A DNA stretch of 64,000 bases, taken from contig JAHLJZ010000016.1 in NCBI GenBank assembly GCA_025602915.1, positions 351,394 through 415,393 of the forward strand, read 5' to 3'. Origin of the DNA: Paraphysoderma sedebokerense. Taxonomy: Eukaryota > Blastocladiomycota > Physodermatomycetes > Physodermatales > Physodermataceae. The notes beneath the pieces were generated by a model. That model ran no database searches. It had not been told where the DNA came from and saw only the letters and a program-made list of their open reading frames with translations. Numbering within the stretch: the stretch's first letter is position 1; the number at the start of each line of letters is the position of its first letter. Below are positions 50,330 to 60,775 of this stretch, one piece after another. Both the position numbers and the translations under genes were made by a program.

Positions 50330-51133
50330 TTATCTTGTTTCTCTGCTTGCCTTTGTTGTTGAAATAGTCGTTGATTCCTCCTTGCCGGCAGCAACGATAG
50401 CGACAAATTTACTCGATAAGAATAAACTGATTAGTTCACACAAAATGGCGATATTGTTAAACTCAAAAATATCGTTTCGGACGTTCAAAGTCAAAAACGA
50501 AATGGCCATTGTAAGTCCAGTAATGACAACCAGCGCAAAGTAAATCGCGAAGATCAGCACGCATAATTTGATTTTTGATGTTTTCCCACTTGGATTGTTA
50601 ACCCCTGACGGGACACTCCCAGAATTAACTTTCATCGTATCCAGCAACAATTTAACGATCATTCCGGTCAATCCAGCATTGATTATGGTGTGGTAGATTG
50701 AAACGGACGCGTATAACTGAAGAAATGATGGGATAAGAGCTGGATTGGCGAGGATGCCGACATACCATAAGGCAATGGCGATCGCCCAAAGTAAATATTC
50801 AATTCCCACGAGAATATACATGTACATGTGATATTGATGAATACTGCGGGAGAGAAGCTTATAACGCATACCGACATAAGTTGTCACAGTGGGAATTGTA
50901 AGCATTGTGAACGAACCAACAGCATTGTACGCCCCAGCATCGATAATACTCGAAGAGTTTACGGATATGCCTCCAAGAAGCATTGATATTCCAAAGAATG
51001 CGAGCGCAGCCATGTAGACAATTTTATAGCTTGAGAGAGATTGAGCGCTATCTGCCAGCATGGCAATTAACAACCCGAAGCAGACACCAGAGATGATGGC
51101 AGAAGACTTCCCAATGCGTTCGAATGGGTCCAT
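50330..51133 (-). CDS. intronless seven-TM protein, array copy 1
   Basis: A single 267-residue frame with no introns. Seven hydrophobic segments: IISGVCFGLLIAMLADSAQ, YKIVYMAALAFFGISMLL, FTMLTIPTVTTYVGMRYKLL, ILVGIEYLLWAIAIALWYVG, SIYHTIINAGLTGMIVKLLL, KLCVLIFAIYFALVVITGLT and IAILCELISLFLSSKFVAIV. The basic GMRYKLLSRSIH after TM3 sits where a cytoplasmic loop is expected. There is no signal peptide, and the C-terminus is short and Ser/Thr-rich. I recognise no named family. Receptor or membrane scaffold are both possible. It is the most downstream of four tandem paralogues. Confidence 0.8.
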   Translation of the reverse strand: MDPFERIGKSSAIISGVCFGLLIAMLADSAQSLSSYKIVYMAALAFFGISMLLGGISVNSSSIIDAGAYNAVGSFTMLTIPTVTTYVGMRYKLLSRSIHQYHMYMYILVGIEYLLWAIAIALWYVGILANPALIPSFLQLYASVSIYHTIINAGLTGMIVKLLLDTMKVNSGSVPSGVNNPSGKTSKIKLCVLIFAIYFALVVITGLTMAISFLTLNVRNDIFEFNNIAILCELISLFLSSKFVAIVAAGKEESTTISTTKASRETR

Positions 51134-52165
51134 TTTGCTGCAAATAGTTGGTTTAGAGATTTTGGGAAGATGAATGAGCTAATTAGCACTGAAATCGACA
51201 ACTGAGAACAAAGTATTTGGAGATATTGAAATTTGAAGAATGAAGGACAATTGGAGAATTTTCCCTCAGGGGTAAGATAGTGTGTCGAAACGAAGAGTAG
51301 GGGATAACAGAGAAAAGGGGCTCCATCTATATACTGCTCAATGTGCCGAAAGGTCTAGATGTGTAGCACCTGTAGCACGAGACCGATGACAATGAAATAA
51401 AAATGAAAGCCGTCATTGAGTGAGCCGAAACGGACTCAATGACTTCTCATCTTTGTGCCCTCTTGAGCCCTATTTATCCGTCACAACGGGTGTATCGTGA
51501 TGACGACATCCTTTATCTGTGCTGTTAATGCTTTTATGATGACAAAGAAAAAAACAACGCCCTTCAGCTGGTGGCAAATTTTCTTGAGAATTCCAGAAGT
51601 CTAGAACCTCGGAACGGGAAATTGGAACCGGTTTTCTCGGAATGCTGAAGAGCTCGCCTGACTTGCACGAAATTAAAACACCGTTTCTAATAACAACAAA
51701 TTAGTGAATTACCCCCACTGTTTTTCTTCCACAGAGGAGTGAAAATTGTCGAAATCGTTCATGCAAGTTTAGCGGTCAAATGGTGGCAAACTATATACTG
51801 AATTATACAGCCTGCTATATAGGCCGTTAAATAAATTGCCAAGTCATAACTTATCACCATCTTACCTTACAATATGTCCAGAAATCCGAGCCGGTCTGCT
51901 GATATATGAAATAAGTATAGCTCTAAAACTCGACCATTAATCTGGAAGTTCGAATCCAAACTATTAAAGGAAATATTCTTCATCAGATGTATTCCCATTT
52001 AGTTCTCTCTTTGCTGGTGCTGAGACATCATTACCACACTGATGACGGACATTCATTGTGAGACGTTGCTTAAAATCTGCATTTTCGATATGACCACATC
52101 AGTGGTCAACTAAAGCAACTACATCAAATAAAATTACATGGTAAAAAATACAAGACTTATACATT
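51134..52165. promoter_or_regulatory. upstream region of array copy 1
   Basis: A TATA-like CTATATAC at 51327-51334 lies about 195 nt before the ATG, and a TCAGGGGTA element at 51266-51274. Beyond 51500 the sequence is non-coding; no gene seen. Confidence 0.4.
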
Positions 52166-52969
52166 TTATTTATGCTCTCTACTAATTGTCTTTGTATTTG
52201 AAACCGTCGTTGATTCCTCCTTGCCAGTCGCGACGATGGCGACAAATTTACTTGATAAGAATAAACTTATGAGCTCACATACGATAGCAATGTTGTTGAA
52301 GAGAAAAACATCATTTTGGACATTCAGTGTCAAGAATGAAATTGCCATCATCAGACCAGTGACTATGACTAGCGCAAAATAAATACCGAAGATGAGCACA
52401 CATAATTTGATTCGGTTCGAACCGTGCCCATTGCCACTTGATGACACGCCTCCAGGAGTAGCTTTCATTGTATCCAAAAGCAACTTAACAATCATTCCGG
52501 TTAATGCAGCATTGATGATAGTATGGTAGATTGAAATTGACGCGTATAGCTGCGAAAATGAGAGGAAGAGAGCAGGATTCACCAGGGTCGCGACATACCA
52601 AATGACAATTGCGATCCCCCAAAGGAAATATTCTATGCCGACGAGAGCGTACATATATGTATGATACCTATGGACACTACGGGAGAGAAGTTTATAGCGC
52701 ATTCCGACGTAAGTCGTGATGGTTGGAAGTGTAAGCATTGTGAACGAACCAACAGCATTGTACGCCCCAGCATCGATAATACTCGAAGAGTTTACGGATA
52801 TGCCTCCAAATAGCATTGAGATTCCAAAAAATGTCAACGCAGCCATATATACGATTTTATAGCTCGACAGAGATTGAGAGCTATCTGCCAGCATGGCGAT
52901 TAACAACCCGAAGCAGACGCCAGAAATGATGGCAGAAGCCTTGCCAATGCGTTCGAATGACATGTCCAT
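52166..52969 (-). CDS. intronless seven-TM protein, array copy 2
   Basis: 267 residues, no introns, very close to copy 1 in TM1-TM3 (MADSSQSLSSYKIVYMAALT type N-half) and less close in the loops and C-terminus. It shares the NSSSIIDAGAYNAVGSFTML block at nucleotide level with copy 1 (79 identical nt). Differences cluster in the TM4-TM5 loop (VATLVNPALFLSFSQLYA) and the TM5-TM6 loop (ATPGGVSSSGNGHGSNRIK). The start MDMSFERIGK is the conserved family start. Function unknown. Confidence 0.8.
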   Translation of the reverse strand: MDMSFERIGKASAIISGVCFGLLIAMLADSSQSLSSYKIVYMAALTFFGISMLFGGISVNSSSIIDAGAYNAVGSFTMLTLPTITTYVGMRYKLLSRSVHRYHTYMYALVGIEYFLWGIAIVIWYVATLVNPALFLSFSQLYASISIYHTIINAALTGMIVKLLLDTMKATPGGVSSSGNGHGSNRIKLCVLIFGIYFALVIVTGLMMAISFLTLNVQNDVFLFNNIAIVCELISLFLSSKFVAIVATGKEESTTVSNTKTISREHK

Positions 52970-53629
52970 TTTTAGCAGATACGATGGCTTCTAGTGAAAG
53001 TTTAAACTCATGCGTATTTATCTTGTAGGACTGAAGGTAGTATTTATACAGATCTATACCCCGATTCGTTAAACGATTTGCACAGACCTGCCCAGACTTC
53101 AATGAATCAGCGATTTCGATTGAATCCAGGCCTCAGGGGTACGAAAGTGTTTGTGGAAAGCGAAGATGTATCGGCAATACAGTGGCTAGGGAGCAGGGGT
53201 ATTATCTGTGCTAGCTTTTATATTTGTTCATGTGGCAGATTTCTGCCGTGCTGTGATGATGAATAGGATGTGTCGCGCCTGACACGGATGACATTGGTTG
53301 CCTGTGCCATTGTCAGGGCGGAAGTGGAAATGCTCCGTGAGTGACTCGACACGGACTCGATAAATCTTCATTTTGACGGGCTTGAATGGAACTCTCCGGA
53401 CAACATAACGTTTTCTCCGACCTGTTACTAATGGCAGGACAAAAGATATATGTCCGCTCTTTAGATGTGGCAAATTGCCTTCTGAACTGTGGTAGGCGAA
53501 ATTAAAATGGAAAGTAGAACTGGTTGTCTGCCTGCCCTCGCCACAAATGGTGAAAAACTAATATATGAGAATCAAGGATTAATTATAATTATAGTCATTC
53601 AAGTTATGGAGTCGACAAAAGTCGTCGAC
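52970..53629. promoter_or_regulatory. upstream region of array copy 2
   Basis: GTATAAATAC on the minus strand (53040-53049) is a good TATA box 71 nt before the ATG. TCAGGGGTA at 53133-53141 and GCAGGGGTATT at 53193-53203 lie further up. No other gene. Confidence 0.5.
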
Positions 53630-53940
53630 TCAGTTGGGCGACCCGTTGCCACTTTCGCAACAAATTGACTCGACAAACATTCTATAACCACATTTACTTC
53701 CAATTTCAATGCCGGTGGACACATATATCTCAGATTCAACCTCGAGGCTCAAAAATGAAATTACCATGGTCAGGCCCCCAATTATAACCGACGCAAAGTA
53801 AATGGCGAAAATCAGAATATCGATTTTGCTGCATCGGACCACTAGCTACTGGGGCAACTCGTAGAAGCACAGAATGAAGCCCCCATTTTTTCCATTAATA
53901 ATTTGGACCAGAGCGGAGTAATGAAGCCTTTCTATGCAAA
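53630..53940 (-). pseudogene. relic of a fifth array copy
   Basis: A truncated minus-strand frame matches TM6-TM7 of the array genes: SKIDILIFAIYFASVIIGGL then TMVISFLSLEVESEIYVS, where intact copies have KLCILIFAVYFALVIVTGLT and FNVQTDIFVFNN. After this the frame shifts, so the expected CELISLFLSSKFVA end appears only as broken pieces in other frames. A KLLMEKM-like remnant of the TM5 end is seen near 53900. TM1-TM4 are gone. Confidence 0.7.
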
Positions 53941-54250
53941 AGTCGTTGGTCTTCATTAGAAATCTAGGCTGAAAAGTTACACTGGTGTATTCGAAAACAC
54001 TGTCCATATCCTAGCAATGGCAAAATCAGATGGCTCATAAACTTAAACTGATATCTCCGCTGGTGAGACATGAACTGGACTTTACATTTCCCTAATTTCG
54101 TGCATAATTTACTGTGTATGGAACATTGAGTGGGTTAATATTTAAAATATGTATACAAGAATGATACATTACAGGAGTTGATACATCTTTGAAGTTAGCA
54201 ATGTTAAACTTATGTTATACGAATAATTTATAATTACAACGGCGTTTTCT
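53941..54250. other. intergenic
   Basis: Non-coding gap between the relic and array copy 3. Nothing recognised. Confidence 0.4.
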
Positions 54251-55042
54251 CTACTTGGATCTCGCTGATGCCAATACGGTAGCTGAATCCTGATGACCAG
54301 CCGCTGCCACGATAGCAACAAACTTGCTCGACAAGAACAAACTAATCAATTCACTCATAATAGCGATGTTGTTAAACACAAATATATCAGTTTGGACGTT
54401 AAAAGTCAAAAATGAAATTGTCATTGTGAGCCCAGTCACAATCACCAAGGCGAAATAAACTGCGAAAATGAGAATGCACATTTTTATCTTTGACGCGTTG
54501 GTGTTGTTATTGTGGCCACCCGTCCCCGCAGACGAATTTTTCATTGTTCCCAAAAGCAGTTTAATTATTGTTCCGGTCAACACGGTGTTAATTATCGTAT
54601 GGTAGATTGATATGGCGGCGTACAATCGTAAGAAGGGAGGGACGAGCGTGGCATCGACCATGTTACCTACATACCAAATGACAATAGCGACAACCCACAG
54701 AAGATATTCAATACCGATGAGAGCGTACAAGTAATTATGATACGAGTGTATGGTGCGAGAAAGAAGTTTGTATCGCATGCCGCCGTAAGCCGTGACAGTT
54801 GGAAGTGTCAACATCGTGAACAAACCAACCGCAATGTACAAATCCGGGGCAGTCACACTGCTAGAATTGACAGATATCCCAGCCAGAAGCATACCCGTAC
54901 CGAAAATGGCGACGGAAAGCATGTAGACAATTTTGTAGCTGGTGAGAGACTGGGCACTGTCAGCTAACATAGCAATTAATAGACCATAACAAATTCCGGA
55001 AATGATGGAAGAAGATTTTCCGTAGCGTTCAAACGTGTCCAT
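54251..55042 (-). CDS. intronless seven-TM protein, array copy 3
   Basis: 263 residues, no introns. It forms a closer pair with copy 4: both start MDTFERYGKSSSII and share NSSSVTAPDLYIAVGLFTML, VGIEYL-type TM4 and FNVQTDIFVFNNIAIMSELI. The TM5-TM6 loop (NSSAGTGGHNNNTNASK) is Asn/Gly-rich and differs in length from copy 4. The basic MRYKLLSRTIH after TM3 is kept. Function unknown. Confidence 0.8.
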   Translation of the reverse strand: MDTFERYGKSSSIISGICYGLLIAMLADSAQSLTSYKIVYMLSVAIFGTGMLLAGISVNSSSVTAPDLYIAVGLFTMLTLPTVTAYGGMRYKLLSRTIHSYHNYLYALIGIEYLLWVVAIVIWYVGNMVDATLVPPFLRLYAAISIYHTIINTVLTGTIIKLLLGTMKNSSAGTGGHNNNTNASKIKMCILIFAVYFALVIVTGLTMTISFLTFNVQTDIFVFNNIAIMSELISLFLSSKFVAIVAAAGHQDSATVLASARSK

Positions 55043-55747
55043 AGTATTCTCTTAGTCGTCGCGAAGGCGATATTACTTTAATTTCGGTTGCTTAGAGGTA
55101 TATAGCAGTTCAACGGCTCTCTTTCTTTCGAGGAGATGTTTTTGAGAATATGAAAAGGAGGGGTGAGATGAGGTCTGATACTGTCTTATACAACGGATTT
55201 TGCCCCTAAGTTGAAATTACAATAACCCATGTGACGCACTGTTTGCTGTCCAAATATTCTCATATCGCCCCTGGCATCCAGGCATTTATTGCATGTCAAC
55301 TATCAAGAGCTCGGTAACGTGATACGTTAGGGGTATTATTGAATCAGTTATAACGGACACAGGACGGACAATTTTGTATAATGTCATTTGAGTTTTGATG
55401 CAGCCAGTGTGAGATAGCACTTTTTCGCAGTGTAATACTAATAATCAAATATATGTGTTCAACATCGCCTTATCGTTCCTTAAGCAAATTTTGCTCAATT
55501 GCGTCATGTATGTGTAAGTAGTATCGTCGGGACACGACGAGAACGCACATCTCTTCTCGCCCAGATAAATCAGGGGTATTCGGATGCCCCTATTTATATT
55601 GCACCGCTGAGCCAAAGAATTCGAGGACAAGACGTGACTCATGGTGGTCACCGGAACTGATTTTGTAGAGTCAATGGAATTTGTTAAGAATAGTTTCTAG
55701 TGTGGCTGCACGCGAGAATCAACTTTACTGTTGTCGGATATTCAAGG
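55043..55747. promoter_or_regulatory. upstream region of array copy 3
   Basis: A TATA-like GTATATAG (55098-55105) lies about 56 nt before the ATG. AGGGGTATT occurs at 55329-55337, and a 20-nt element (ATCAGGGGTATTCGGATGCC) at 55569-55588 recurs exactly upstream of copy 4. Confidence 0.5.
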
Positions 55748-55930
55748 ATATATAAGCCGGGAATTGACTTTACACAACTCAGCATTTCAGTATTGCGTTA
55801 GAATATATAGTGCGCTTTCAGGCTTATTAACATGCTAGTATTTCAATGTATATATATAATGGTGTTCCCGTTAATAATAGAATCATTCAATCACTTCAAC
55901 ACCACTGTGCTATTGGACCTTAAATCTTAG
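55748..55930 (+). other. orphan promoter with 32-codon ORF
   Basis: GATATATAAGCC near 55748 is a good plus-strand TATA box. An ATG at 55832 opens a 32-residue frame starting MLVFQCIYIMVFPLIIESFN, partly hydrophobic, closing at 55930. It may be a small peptide gene, a non-coding transcript or the first exon of something lost. No family. Confidence 0.25.
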
Positions 55931-56579
55931 CAGAATTGAACATTTGTCCTTCTCGTCCCTCATCGTTCCTCCGCCATCCTGTCTATGACTTATCTTTGAA
56001 AAGGTGATACTTGAAAACCCTGGTTTTAACCTGCGGTTAAGAATTCAAACATATTCAAGAAATTTTGGGAACTTCGCAATTCGCATCCGACTCAAGGCCG
56101 CAAGTTTCAACTGTGATTACAACGCATGTGACTTTTGTTATCCTGCATGTGGTAAAATTGTTAAGGAACGAAAAAAAAAACTTTTTTCTGATTTTACGCT
56201 GCATGCATCTTTCGGACTTTACAGACTGAGCTACAATTAAGGATATTTGTTCAGCTGTATCTATACTAAAGAATTATTCAAGTAAAATAAACTAGAATTC
56301 ACTCATAACGCCAGTGTGGACATATAAGCCTTTTTCAAGGACTTAGATATCTGCGATGTTATCCTCAGTTAAATAAAAAGTATATCTAATTGTATTATAA
56401 TGACATTCACATAAACAGCACTGCGAAAATTGGTTGCTACAAATAGAATTTCGGATATTTCAACCCACATTTTTGATACAGTTAAAGACGTACAGCGAGT
56501 TATCTTGCATCATGAATTATAAATACATATACTTAGGCTCGTATCATTGTTATAGACACTTCGCTATATAATACATGCA
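55931..56579. other. intergenic
   Basis: AT-rich. A 78-codon plus-strand frame at 56004 has no domain. No gene recognised. Confidence 0.4.
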
Positions 56580-57377
56580 CTAACGGCTCGTTTCTGACTT
56601 AAATTTCGGAGTCAGAACGGACGTCGATTCATGAGTACCAGCAGCTGCTACAACGGCAACAAATTTACTAGATAAAAATAAACTAATCAATTCACTCATA
56701 ATGGCGATGTTGTTAAACACGAAGATCTCAGTTTGGACATTGAATGTCAAGAATGAAATTGTCATAGTAAGCCCGGTAACGATCACTAAGGCGAAATAAA
56801 CTGCGAAAATGAGAATGCACAATTTGATTTTTGAAGCGTTCGAATTGTGGCCACCTGTTGCCCCTGATGTACCATTCATAGTTGCCAAAAGCAGCTTGAT
56901 AATCATTCCGGTCAGCACAGTGTTAATTATAGTATGGTAGATTGATATGGCGGCGTACAGTCGTAAGAAAGGAGGAATGAGTGTGGCATCGACCATGTTA
57001 CCTGCGTACCAAATGATAATCGCGACAACCCACATAAGATATTCAATACCGATGAGAGCGTACAAGTAATTATGATACGAATGAATGCTGCGAGAAAGAA
57101 GTTTGTATCGCATGCCAACATAAGCCGTGACAGTTGGAAGCGTCAACATTGTGAACAAACCAACCGCAATGTACAAATCCGGCGCAGTAACACTGCTAGA
57201 ATTGACAGATATCCCAGCCAAAAGCATACCAGTGCCGAACAGGGCAACTGCACTCATGTAGACAATTTTGTAGCTTGTCAAGGATTGAGCGCTATCCGCC
57301 ATTATAGCAATTATCAGGCCATAGCAAATACCGGCAATAATAGAGGAAGATTTTCCGTAGCGTTCAAATGTGTCCAT
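56580..57377 (-). CDS. intronless seven-TM protein, array copy 4
   Basis: 265 residues from MDTFERYGKSSSIIAGICYG, the start conserved with copy 3. The frame is open 35 codons further up, but that extension has no match in the other copies. It has seven TM segments, the GMRYKLLSRSIHSYHNYLYA loop, a NGTSGATGGHNSNASK loop between TM5 and TM6, and a Ser/Thr-rich tail. No introns. The pair 3/4 and the pair 1/2 suggest at least two rounds of tandem duplication. Function unknown. Confidence 0.8.
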   Translation of the reverse strand: MDTFERYGKSSSIIAGICYGLIIAIMADSAQSLTSYKIVYMSAVALFGTGMLLAGISVNSSSVTAPDLYIAVGLFTMLTLPTVTAYVGMRYKLLSRSIHSYHNYLYALIGIEYLMWVVAIIIWYAGNMVDATLIPPFLRLYAAISIYHTIINTVLTGMIIKLLLATMNGTSGATGGHNSNASKIKLCILIFAVYFALVIVTGLTMTISFLTFNVQTEIFVFNNIAIMSELISLFLSSKFVAVVAAAGTHESTSVLTPKFKSETSR

Positions 57378-58150
57378 AATTCCCTCTTCGTTGTCGTTAT
57401 AAACTAGATAAATTTCAAATTTTTCGCGAACTAACGTGTTGTAAGCTTTGAAGAGGTACAAACGCATCATAGGATGGGGCAATGCCTTTTATCAGTAACG
57501 CAGTGCACTCACTTTCAAATGTACAATAAGCCATATGATGGGCCGATTATATATACAGGAATGTTCCTTCCTTCTGTTACTCCTCCGCATTTCCTTTTGC
57601 CCCTCCTGATAACGTGACTTCACCTGACTTCACCAACGGCAGATACAACGTGTCCCATGTCTGGGCCATTGTGATTCCTGTCAAACGGACAATTGTAATA
57701 TCCGTAACATTTGACTTCGAGGTATCCCCGTCATCTTCTAATTAATAGAATAGTAAAAGGCAACGATAATTAAGGCGGAGCTGTTGAGTCAATAAGTTGC
57801 AACTATATTGCAACGCCTATTTTTGAAACAGTTTTGCGCCATAAGGAATCTGCAAATTGGGGTTTCCCTGCGGACTTTGAGCAGCTCACATGATGACATC
57901 AGGGGTATTCGGATGCCACCGTTGTTTGCATCTTGGCCCGCCCGCCTCAAGCAACCAAACTCATGTGATGAATTCACGAATGTCTGACAACAACTGACCA
58001 CTGCGTCCAAGAACAACGGGTAAGAACAATTTCGAAAAACGAATGGATGATGTGATAAAAGATTTCTCTTGAATAATAATGACATAGCAGCGGTGGATTA
58101 TTTGCAGACAGGACTGCCGCCGCTTGTAAGTTTTCTAATTTTAGAAAAGA
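57378..58150. promoter_or_regulatory. upstream region of array copy 4
   Basis: TATATATA at 57548-57555 is about 170 nt before the ATG. The 20-nt element shared with copy 3 is at 57898-57917, at nearly the same distance from the start codon (521 versus 527 nt). Confidence 0.5.
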
Positions 58151-58389
58151 TGGACTTACTAGTTACTATATCTTCGGATATTATAAGTAACATCGGGCAT
58201 TCACTAGACAACAATTTGACCACGTATAAGTTTTCAGCTCGTCCAAATGTACCACCCAGTTTTACATCCGCTGACCGGCTTCGCGTCGAATGTCAGACTG
58301 CGATACTTCAAATTCATGCCGCTCCGGGTAAAACATGTACGGCTCCGCAAATTTTTCTTTGTCAATTACTTCAGATAACTGCTAACTAA
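58151..58389 (+). CDS. possible truncated first exon, unknown family
   Basis: An ATG-initiated frame starting MDLLVTISSDIISNIGHSLD and running through SADRLRVECQTAILQIHAAP. A GTAAAAC donor-like site follows APG. The composition looks protein-like and is reminiscent of the N-terminal helical region of some fungal O-methyltransferases, but no second exon is visible before the CSN3 gene. It may be a decayed gene fragment. Confidence 0.3.
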
Positions 58390-58746
58390 CCCAGAAGATA
58401 GCCAACACTCAAGGTTACCCGCATAATTTGAACAGCGGCATGTAGACAATCCTGGCAAAAGCTTACAATTGCCCTGCCATTGGAGCTGAGAAGTTTCATG
58501 CCGAATAAACGGAAGAAAAGTGGTTGATAAGTCCGTTCACACGGGGCAATTTTATCACAACAGTTTACAGTTTGTATATATCAACACTTGAGAGACACGG
58601 CAGATTTTTGTTTCAGCATTAGAGAGCCAATAACTTTCGATACTTAAAGCAAAGTTCAGTGATAGCTCTACAGGATGTGAGAAATTGGTCAACACCTCAA
58701 AAATTGTGAATTAAAACATGGTAATAAGATAAACTGACCTGTTTTT
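58390..58746. other. intergenic
   Basis: Non-coding gap before the CSN3 stop codon. Nothing recognised. Confidence 0.4.
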
Positions 58747-60775
58747 TTATTGGTCTACCATGAAATCCATTTCATCTAGTTCTTTCGCGGATGAGCGGTC
58801 GTAATGAGATCCTTGTAGTGACTTTAAAGATACAAAAATAAAAATTAAATCCAGGAAACCTCAAATGATTTATTCTTCTCTTTCCCTGACCCCAGAAAAT
58901 TAAATAGACACCAACCTTACTCAAAAATTCCTTTGATGATGCTACTGAAGCATCTTTATTTCGTACGTAATCATTTAGTTCCATTAACAGTTTCATGGAA
59001 CTATTCAATTTTTCTTTCGCTTCATCGTCATCATATTTTTCAGGATCGTCGAAGAATTGAACCATCAAGTCTTTTTCGTGAGAGATATTTGCACTGATCT
59101 TGTTCTGAGCGATAATTTTTAAAAGCAGCGACTCTGTGGACTGACAAACTGTGTCCGTTGAGATGGCTGGACTACTTTGAGACCCAGAAGAAAGACCGGC
59201 GTGGGTAGCAATATCATGAACCGAGAGTGTGAGGTACGTGTGTGTCAGGTTAATGATCTTATACTCGTTAAGACTGGAAATTAATTGCTTGGCTAAACCC
59301 AGATTATTATCAGATTGGAGCTGGGAAGTGTATTTCGTAATCGCGGACTGTAGACGACCGGAGTTGTGAGACTCGTAGGCAGACTGTAGGTCGAGGTAAC
59401 AAAGGCAGGCATTCTTTAACACACGGCCAACAGCTGGGGAAGTCTGCTTCGGCAACTGAGGTACCTGTTTTTCGGTTGGGTAAAACATCATCAGTGAAAA
59501 ATTCCAGTGTAAGCAAAATGCCAAACAAGAATATTAACCTTGCCGTCGACCAAAAGTGAGACCAGAATGTACTTCTTATAACTTTCAACCTGAATCTGGC
59601 TACATACTTGAGCCGGCGCTGAAATAGCCTAGATGGAAAGGTCAGACCTGAAAGGGATTAAACTGTTACCATCTCTGCACTCACCAGCATGAACATTTCT
59701 TGTGCTTTCACAAAGTCTTTCAAGCCGGTATAAATCATACCCCCGTAATACATGTACGTGAGAAAATCCTGAATTTTGACGTCCATGGTCTAATGTTGTA
59801 TACGACGTCAGATCGCGCACTCCTACACTTCCTTGTGCGGAATTACCGAACTAACTTACTTGAGAGTCAATTTCAGTTATAAAATTCTCTAAAATTGATA
59901 GTGGGGCCTTAAATACCCTTGCTAGGAGACATTGCTGTCGGATAAATGCAAAGTTACCACTAATTCATCACCAAAAGAATCAATCTTTAAACCGACAAGT
60001 TACCTTCATCGTTATGGAATGTAAACTTGACAGATGATTTGGAGATAGACTGAAGCGAGTCGTGGCTATTATTAGAGGTTTGATGGTAATGATGGGCTAG
60101 ATAAATGAAGTTATTTCGCATTAGACTGCGATAGCCTCGGTGTGACTTTGATTACGATAGCGTCAACACATACTCGTTGCAGAACATAACCGAACCGACA
60201 AATCGTATTGCCTATTAACGTGACTAATAAATAATACATTGTATCAGCTAATTTGTACTTCAGTCTGCCTGAAAACACAAGGGATGGCTACTTTTCGCGG
60301 GGGCCAGTCGTATATGATCAGGGTTACAAGTCTGAACGAATGTCGTTAAAAGAGTGTACATCTTTTGGAGCTGTTGAAATTGCTCAGGGGTTTTTGGCTG
60401 GTTTGACAGTTTTGCAAAACATCGGATCGGTCTAAGCACAATTTGTTTGTATAAATTTCCTCAAATCAGTTACCGAAAGCACGACATTCAGGTACGTTGA
60501 GTTCATATACGTCCGTCCAACACAACTTAGAAAGCAGATAAAACATGAGCCAAGAATAAAGCATACAGGAAGTGTGCTAATGGAAGAGTATTCTTTGCGC
60601 AATCTGCCATTAAAATGTCGAGGGGATCCGCCCCATTGGAAGTAGACTCTTGAGCAAAGACAGAATCCGGAGTTGCTTTCAACGTGGGCAGAAGAGTCTC
60701 CTTGAGGAACTCGATATCCCCAGGGCTGTTCTGAATGGTGGATAATAGGGCATCGACGCTTGTGGATACGGTCAT
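58747..60775 (-). CDS. CSN3: COP9 signalosome subunit 3
   Basis: About eight exons. Exon 1 starts MTVSTSVDALLSTIQNSPGD. Later exons carry EQFQQLQKMYTLLTTFVQTC, QCLLARVFKAPLSILENFIT, KIQDFLTYMYYGGMIYTGLK and SQIQVESYKKYILVSLLVDG. The PCI part is KVPQLPKQTSPAVGRVLKNA, DNNLGLAKQLISSLNEYKII and NLTHTYLTLSVHDIATHAGL, then KDLMVQFFDDPEKYDDDEAK. The C-terminal exon ends SLQGSHYDRSSAKELDEMDF and stops at 58747. Order and content match CSN3, a scaffold of the complex that removes NEDD8 from cullins. The exon near 60050-60110 is provisional. Confidence 0.9.

Noticed and set aside
51945-51965. GTTCGAATCC resembling a tRNA T-arm
   Set aside because: The flanking bases do not pair as a T stem and no D-arm or acceptor stem is present.
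57378-57482. N-terminal extension of array copy 4
   Set aside because: The extension is absent from the other copies, and the conserved start MDTFERYGK is at 57377.
60253-60435. Plus-strand 60-codon frame
   Set aside because: Antisense to a CSN3 exon whose frame matches CSN3 order and splicing.
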